Below, piece by piece: positions 61,448-64,000 of a DNA stretch of 64,000 nt. Under the pieces are notes generated by a model. It ran no database searches, had not been told where the DNA came from, and worked only from the letters and a program-made list of their open reading frames with translations. Each line of letters opens with the position of its first letter. Positions within the stretch are counted from its first letter, which is position 1. The position numbers and the translations under genes are program-made. The stretch is from Pseudomonas alkylphenolica (GTDB taxonomy: Bacteria > Pseudomonadota > Gammaproteobacteria > Pseudomonadales > Pseudomonadaceae): positions 2,535,501 to 2,599,500 of the forward strand of contig NZ_CP009048.1 in assembly GCF_000746525.1 (NCBI RefSeq). The letters run 5' to 3'.

Positions 61448-61921
61448 TCAACGGTATTGGTTGACTTGCACACGCTGGCCGTTGCCGGCCTGGACCACCG
61501 AGCTTTGCAGCCCGGTGCCGTCCTGTTTGATGCTGGCGCTATTGCTGTTGCCGTATTGCTCGATGTTTGCGCGGTTGTTGCTGCCGCTCTGAGCAATCGA
61601 GGCACTGTTGCCATAGCCTTGTTGGTTGATGCTGGCCATCAGGTCGTTGCCTTGTTGCAGGATGTACGCCTCCTGCGCACCGCCCGACTGCACGATGCGA
61701 CCCAGCAGGGCCTGACCGTCCTGGCCGATGGCGGCGCGGTTGGCCTGGCCGTTCTGCTCGATCTGCGCCTGCTGCCCGGTGCTGGCCGGCAGCGGTTGCA
61801 GCGACAGCGGTTCACCCAGGTCGCCACCGGGGCCGAGATCGGCGTTGTCCATCAAGTCGTCGGCCAGGGCGGCCTGACCCAGCAAGGTCAGGCACAGCAG
61901 CAAGGTGGTCAGGCGCGCCAT
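61448..61921 (-). CDS. csgB: Curli minor subunit / nucleator
   Basis: A 157-aa exported protein (MARLTTLLLCLTLLGQAALA signal). The mature part has about five curlin repeats (IEQNGQANRAAIGQDG, INQQGYGNSASIAQSG, IEQYGNSNSASIKQDG) and ends basic (GQRVQVNQYR), as nucleators do. ATG 61921 is chosen because AGGAG is eight bases before it; ATG 61927 has a spacing too short. It precedes csgA and follows the large surface protein gene. Confidence 0.88.
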   Translation of the reverse strand: MARLTTLLLCLTLLGQAALADDLMDNADLGPGGDLGEPLSLQPLPASTGQQAQIEQNGQANRAAIGQDGQALLGRIVQSGGAQEAYILQQGNDLMASINQQGYGNSASIAQSGSNNRANIEQYGNSNSASIKQDGTGLQSSVVQAGNGQRVQVNQYR

Positions 61922-61939
61922 GGTCATTTCTCCTGCGTT

Positions 61940-64000
61940 CTACTGCACGTTAACCGGCACGGTACGGACAGTGCCCTGGCTGGTGCGGATGGTCGCCGAC
62001 GGTGCTGCGGTCGGGATCACCGTGGTGCTGTTGCTCACCGTCAACCGCCAGCGTCCGGTCAGCGGTACCGTGGTACTGCCCAGGGTGACCAGCCCGCTCG
62101 GGGTGGTGACCTGCACGGTGACGGTGTTACCGGTAGTCACCGACGAAGTGCCGGAGAGGTCCCAGTTGTAGCGGTTGTTGGAGCGCGCGGTGACGGTCGC
62201 GGTGGTGACGGCGAAGGTTTCTGCCGCCGGCCGTGGCGAGACCTGCACCGTTACGGTGGCAGGCGTCGACAGGGCCCCGAGGCTGTCGCGGGCGATGTAG
62301 GTGAAGCTGGTGGTGAACGTCGCTGGGATCGAAGCCGGTGGGGTGTAGGTCACCAGGTTGCCGTCGGTGCTCACCGAGCCGCGGCCGTCCAAAGGTTGCG
62401 ACACGCTGTTGACCGCCAGAGGCGTGTTGCCTTCCGGATCGCTGTCGTTGAGCAGGACGTTGATCGGCAGGGCGACACCCAGGGTTGCAGCGGTGTCGTT
62501 GTTTGCCGTCGGCGCCTGGTTCGGGGCGACGTTGATGGTCACTGTGCTCACCTCTGACTTCAGCCCTTTGTTGTCCTGGGCCCGGTAGGTGAAGGTTGCG
62601 GTCATCGGCCCGTTGACCACTGGCGGTGGGGTGTAGAGCACTGCAGCACTACCGCTGGGCGCGACGCTGCCTTGACCCGGGCCAGGCTGGGTAAGGTCAG
62701 CAATGGTCAGTGGCACGTTGTTGTCCGGGTCGCGGTCATTGTTCAGCAGGTTCAAGGTCAGCGGTACGCCGAAGCTGGTGCTGCCCTGATCCGCAACGGC
62801 TACCGGCGCCTGGTTCTCGGCTTCGACCGGCGCATTGCCGACCACCACCACCGCTTCGGTATCACTGCCACCGGCAGCGGATTTGATCGTGACACTGGCC
62901 GGAGGCTGTGCCAGGTCATTGACCGTCAGGCTTTGCACGGTGCCGGACTTGGAAAGGCGGCCATAGCCCTGGGCGACCAGGTCGGGCACCTGTACTTCGT
63001 CGCTGGAGCTGGCTTCGATCCGCAGGCGCTTGTTGGCCCAGTCGTAGCGCGCGGTGGTGACTTTGACCACATCGCTGAGCTTGCGCGACAGCGCGGTGGG
63101 GCGGGTAGCCCCGCTAGGGTCGGTGGCGGTGACCACGATCACCGGTGGTGGCGCGCCAGGGCTCAAGCGGTGAGCGAAGAACAGGCCGTTGTTGTCCGGC
63201 AGCAGGTTGAACTGGCAAGGCGAAGCCGGGGTGCCGGGGACCAGTGCCAGGGTTTCGCGGAAGCACAGGGTGGCATTGTTCGGTGCCTTGGCGAACACCT
63301 CTACCCGGGTACCGTCTGAAGTACGCCGGTAGCTGGCGCGTTCAAGCTCTGCAGGGGTCTGGTCGCGGGCATCGAGCACCTTGCCGGACACGGTGAAGAC
63401 GTCGGTGCGGATGGTGCCGGCCGGCCCTTTGATCTCCACATAGTTGGTGTTGAACGGGCTGCCGATCACGGCTTCAGTGATGTTCGGGTCGCCGATGAAC
63501 GTTTCGCTGGCGCTGGTATCCGGGTTGATCTCGGTGTAAGGGCCACCCGCACCGCGCAGGAACGGCCCCAAGGCACCTTTGAGCGCACCGCTGAAATCGC
63601 CCGGGGCACCGATGCCGACGTCACGGGTAATGTTGATCGCGCGCCGTCCGGGGGTCGTGACGTTGACGGTCTCGACACCATAGGGGTGGGTGATCACATA
63701 GGTGCCGGCCTGGGGCACCGAGACACGAATGCGGATCCGGGCAAAGCTCTGCTGGTCGCCGTCGATCGGGTTCTCGCTGGCAAACGCCGCTTCGATACCG
63801 GCGACATAAACGTCCAGCTCATAGCCGCTGTTGCCCACTGCCGGAATCGCCGTTTCAGCCAGGTACCAGAACATCTCCGGTGGCCAGTTATCGGGGAACA
63901 CCAGCGGCAGGGCATCATCGTAGACACCAGGCTCAGGCAGCAGCGTACACATATAGGCCGGTGGTACCGACACGGGTACCCGCGAACTCGCCGCTCTTGA
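61940..64000 (-). CDS. Large cadherin-like surface protein (partial, runs off the right edge)
   Basis: At least 687 aa remain, with the frame open to 64000, so the N-terminus is outside. The C-terminal third holds tandem Ig-like cadherin (Big_9/VCBS-type) repeats, each with a NQAPVAVADQ or NQAPTANND opening and an LNNDRDPD/LLNDSDPEGN calcium-type motif. The N-terminal part present here resembles a carboxypeptidase-regulatory/IPT-type beta domain (GPAGTIRTDVFTVSG). It ends 18 bases before csgB. Similar proteins lie beside csg genes in other Pseudomonas, so a matrix role is likely but not shown. Confidence 0.75.
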   Translation of the reverse strand, partial: SRAASSRVPVSVPPAYMCTLLPEPGVYDDALPLVFPDNWPPEMFWYLAETAIPAVGNSGYELDVYVAGIEAAFASENPIDGDQQSFARIRIRVSVPQAGTYVITHPYGVETVNVTTPGRRAINITRDVGIGAPGDFSGALKGALGPFLRGAGGPYTEINPDTSASETFIGDPNITEAVIGSPFNTNYVEIKGPAGTIRTDVFTVSGKVLDARDQTPAELERASYRRTSDGTRVEVFAKAPNNATLCFRETLALVPGTPASPCQFNLLPDNNGLFFAHRLSPGAPPPVIVVTATDPSGATRPTALSRKLSDVVKVTTARYDWANKRLRIEASSSDEVQVPDLVAQGYGRLSKSGTVQSLTVNDLAQPPASVTIKSAAGGSDTEAVVVVGNAPVEAENQAPVAVADQGSTSFGVPLTLNLLNNDRDPDNNVPLTIADLTQPGPGQGSVAPSGSAAVLYTPPPVVNGPMTATFTYRAQDNKGLKSEVSTVTINVAPNQAPTANNDTAATLGVALPINVLLNDSDPEGNTPLAVNSVSQPLDGRGSVSTDGNLVTYTPPASIPATFTTSFTYIARDSLGALSTPATVTVQVSPRPAAETFAVTTATVTARSNNRYNWDLSGTSSVTTGNTVTVQVTTPSGLVTLGSTTVPLTGRWRLTVSNSTTVIPTAAPSATIRTSQGTVRTVPVNVQ

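Noticed and set aside
1..64000. CRISPR array, tRNA, rRNA, transposase or prophage genes
   Set aside because: Looked for on both strands; the regular repeats present are REP elements and curlin codon repeats, and no cloverleaf-like or recombinase genes were seen.

Overview
The window looks like chromosome from a Pseudomonas of the putida/fluorescens lineage. Support comes from high-GC codon use, a class II (medium-chain) PHA synthase, TtgB/MexB-type RND efflux, an orphan CcoN oxidase subunit, OprD-type porins, a DUF6124-like gene, and eight copies of a GTGGGAGCGGGCTTGCCCCGCGAT palindromic repeat (REP) sitting between genes. No rRNA, tRNA, CRISPR array, transposase or phage structural gene was seen.

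Layout. 1-4.9 kb: end of a sensor kinase, a TPR protein, small envelope proteins and a lone PHA synthase. 4.9-8.7 kb is the accessory part. A DUF6124-like gene sits behind a leader with mutually complementary segments and an internal terminator. Next to it is a compact, AT-richer island of four ORFs (HEPN-like, Mrr-like nuclease, a small ORF, an unknown 220-aa protein) separated by integron attC-like sites with no integrase in view, and flanked by two related repeat copies in inverted orientation. 8.8-17.7 kb: LysR/alcohol dehydrogenase pair, a 29-aa sORF followed by an unknown 498-aa protein coupled to a MocR-like regulator whose PLP residues look lost, and an OprD/SphA outer-membrane pair with a divergent LysR. 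17.7-29.1 kb: MFS exporter and TetR repressor sharing a CATAC-N5-GTATG operator; a coupled VRR-NUC nuclease / Fe-S helicase pair; pgm; pirin; a UvrD-family helicase.

29.1-36.1 kb: orphan CcoN with its small partner, then a four-gene operon (PLP decarboxylase fused to a carrier protein, AMP ligase, alpha/beta hydrolase, second rpe) that resembles the ligase/decarboxylase/hydrolase set of exosortase-A loci but has no exosortase nearby. 36.2-46.2 kb: OhrR-like MarR, mobA, RND efflux operon with a divergent two-component system, a diguanylate cyclase and an orphan UDP-GlcNAc 2-epimerase. 46.2-53.2 kb: a deletion scar joining the remains of a LysR gene and a PACE exporter gene; ilvA with a leader-peptide attenuator; an iron-type alcohol dehydrogenase; and the gluconate regulon (gntK-gntT with LacI-type GntR and three matching operators). 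53.3-64 kb: a BvgS/BvgA-like phosphorelay, a ferric-enterobactin-type TonB receptor with a Fur-like box, and curli subunit genes (csgB, an unusually long csgA) behind a large cadherin-like surface protein that runs off the window.

All calls were made by reading the sequence and comparing with remembered families; no database search was run.
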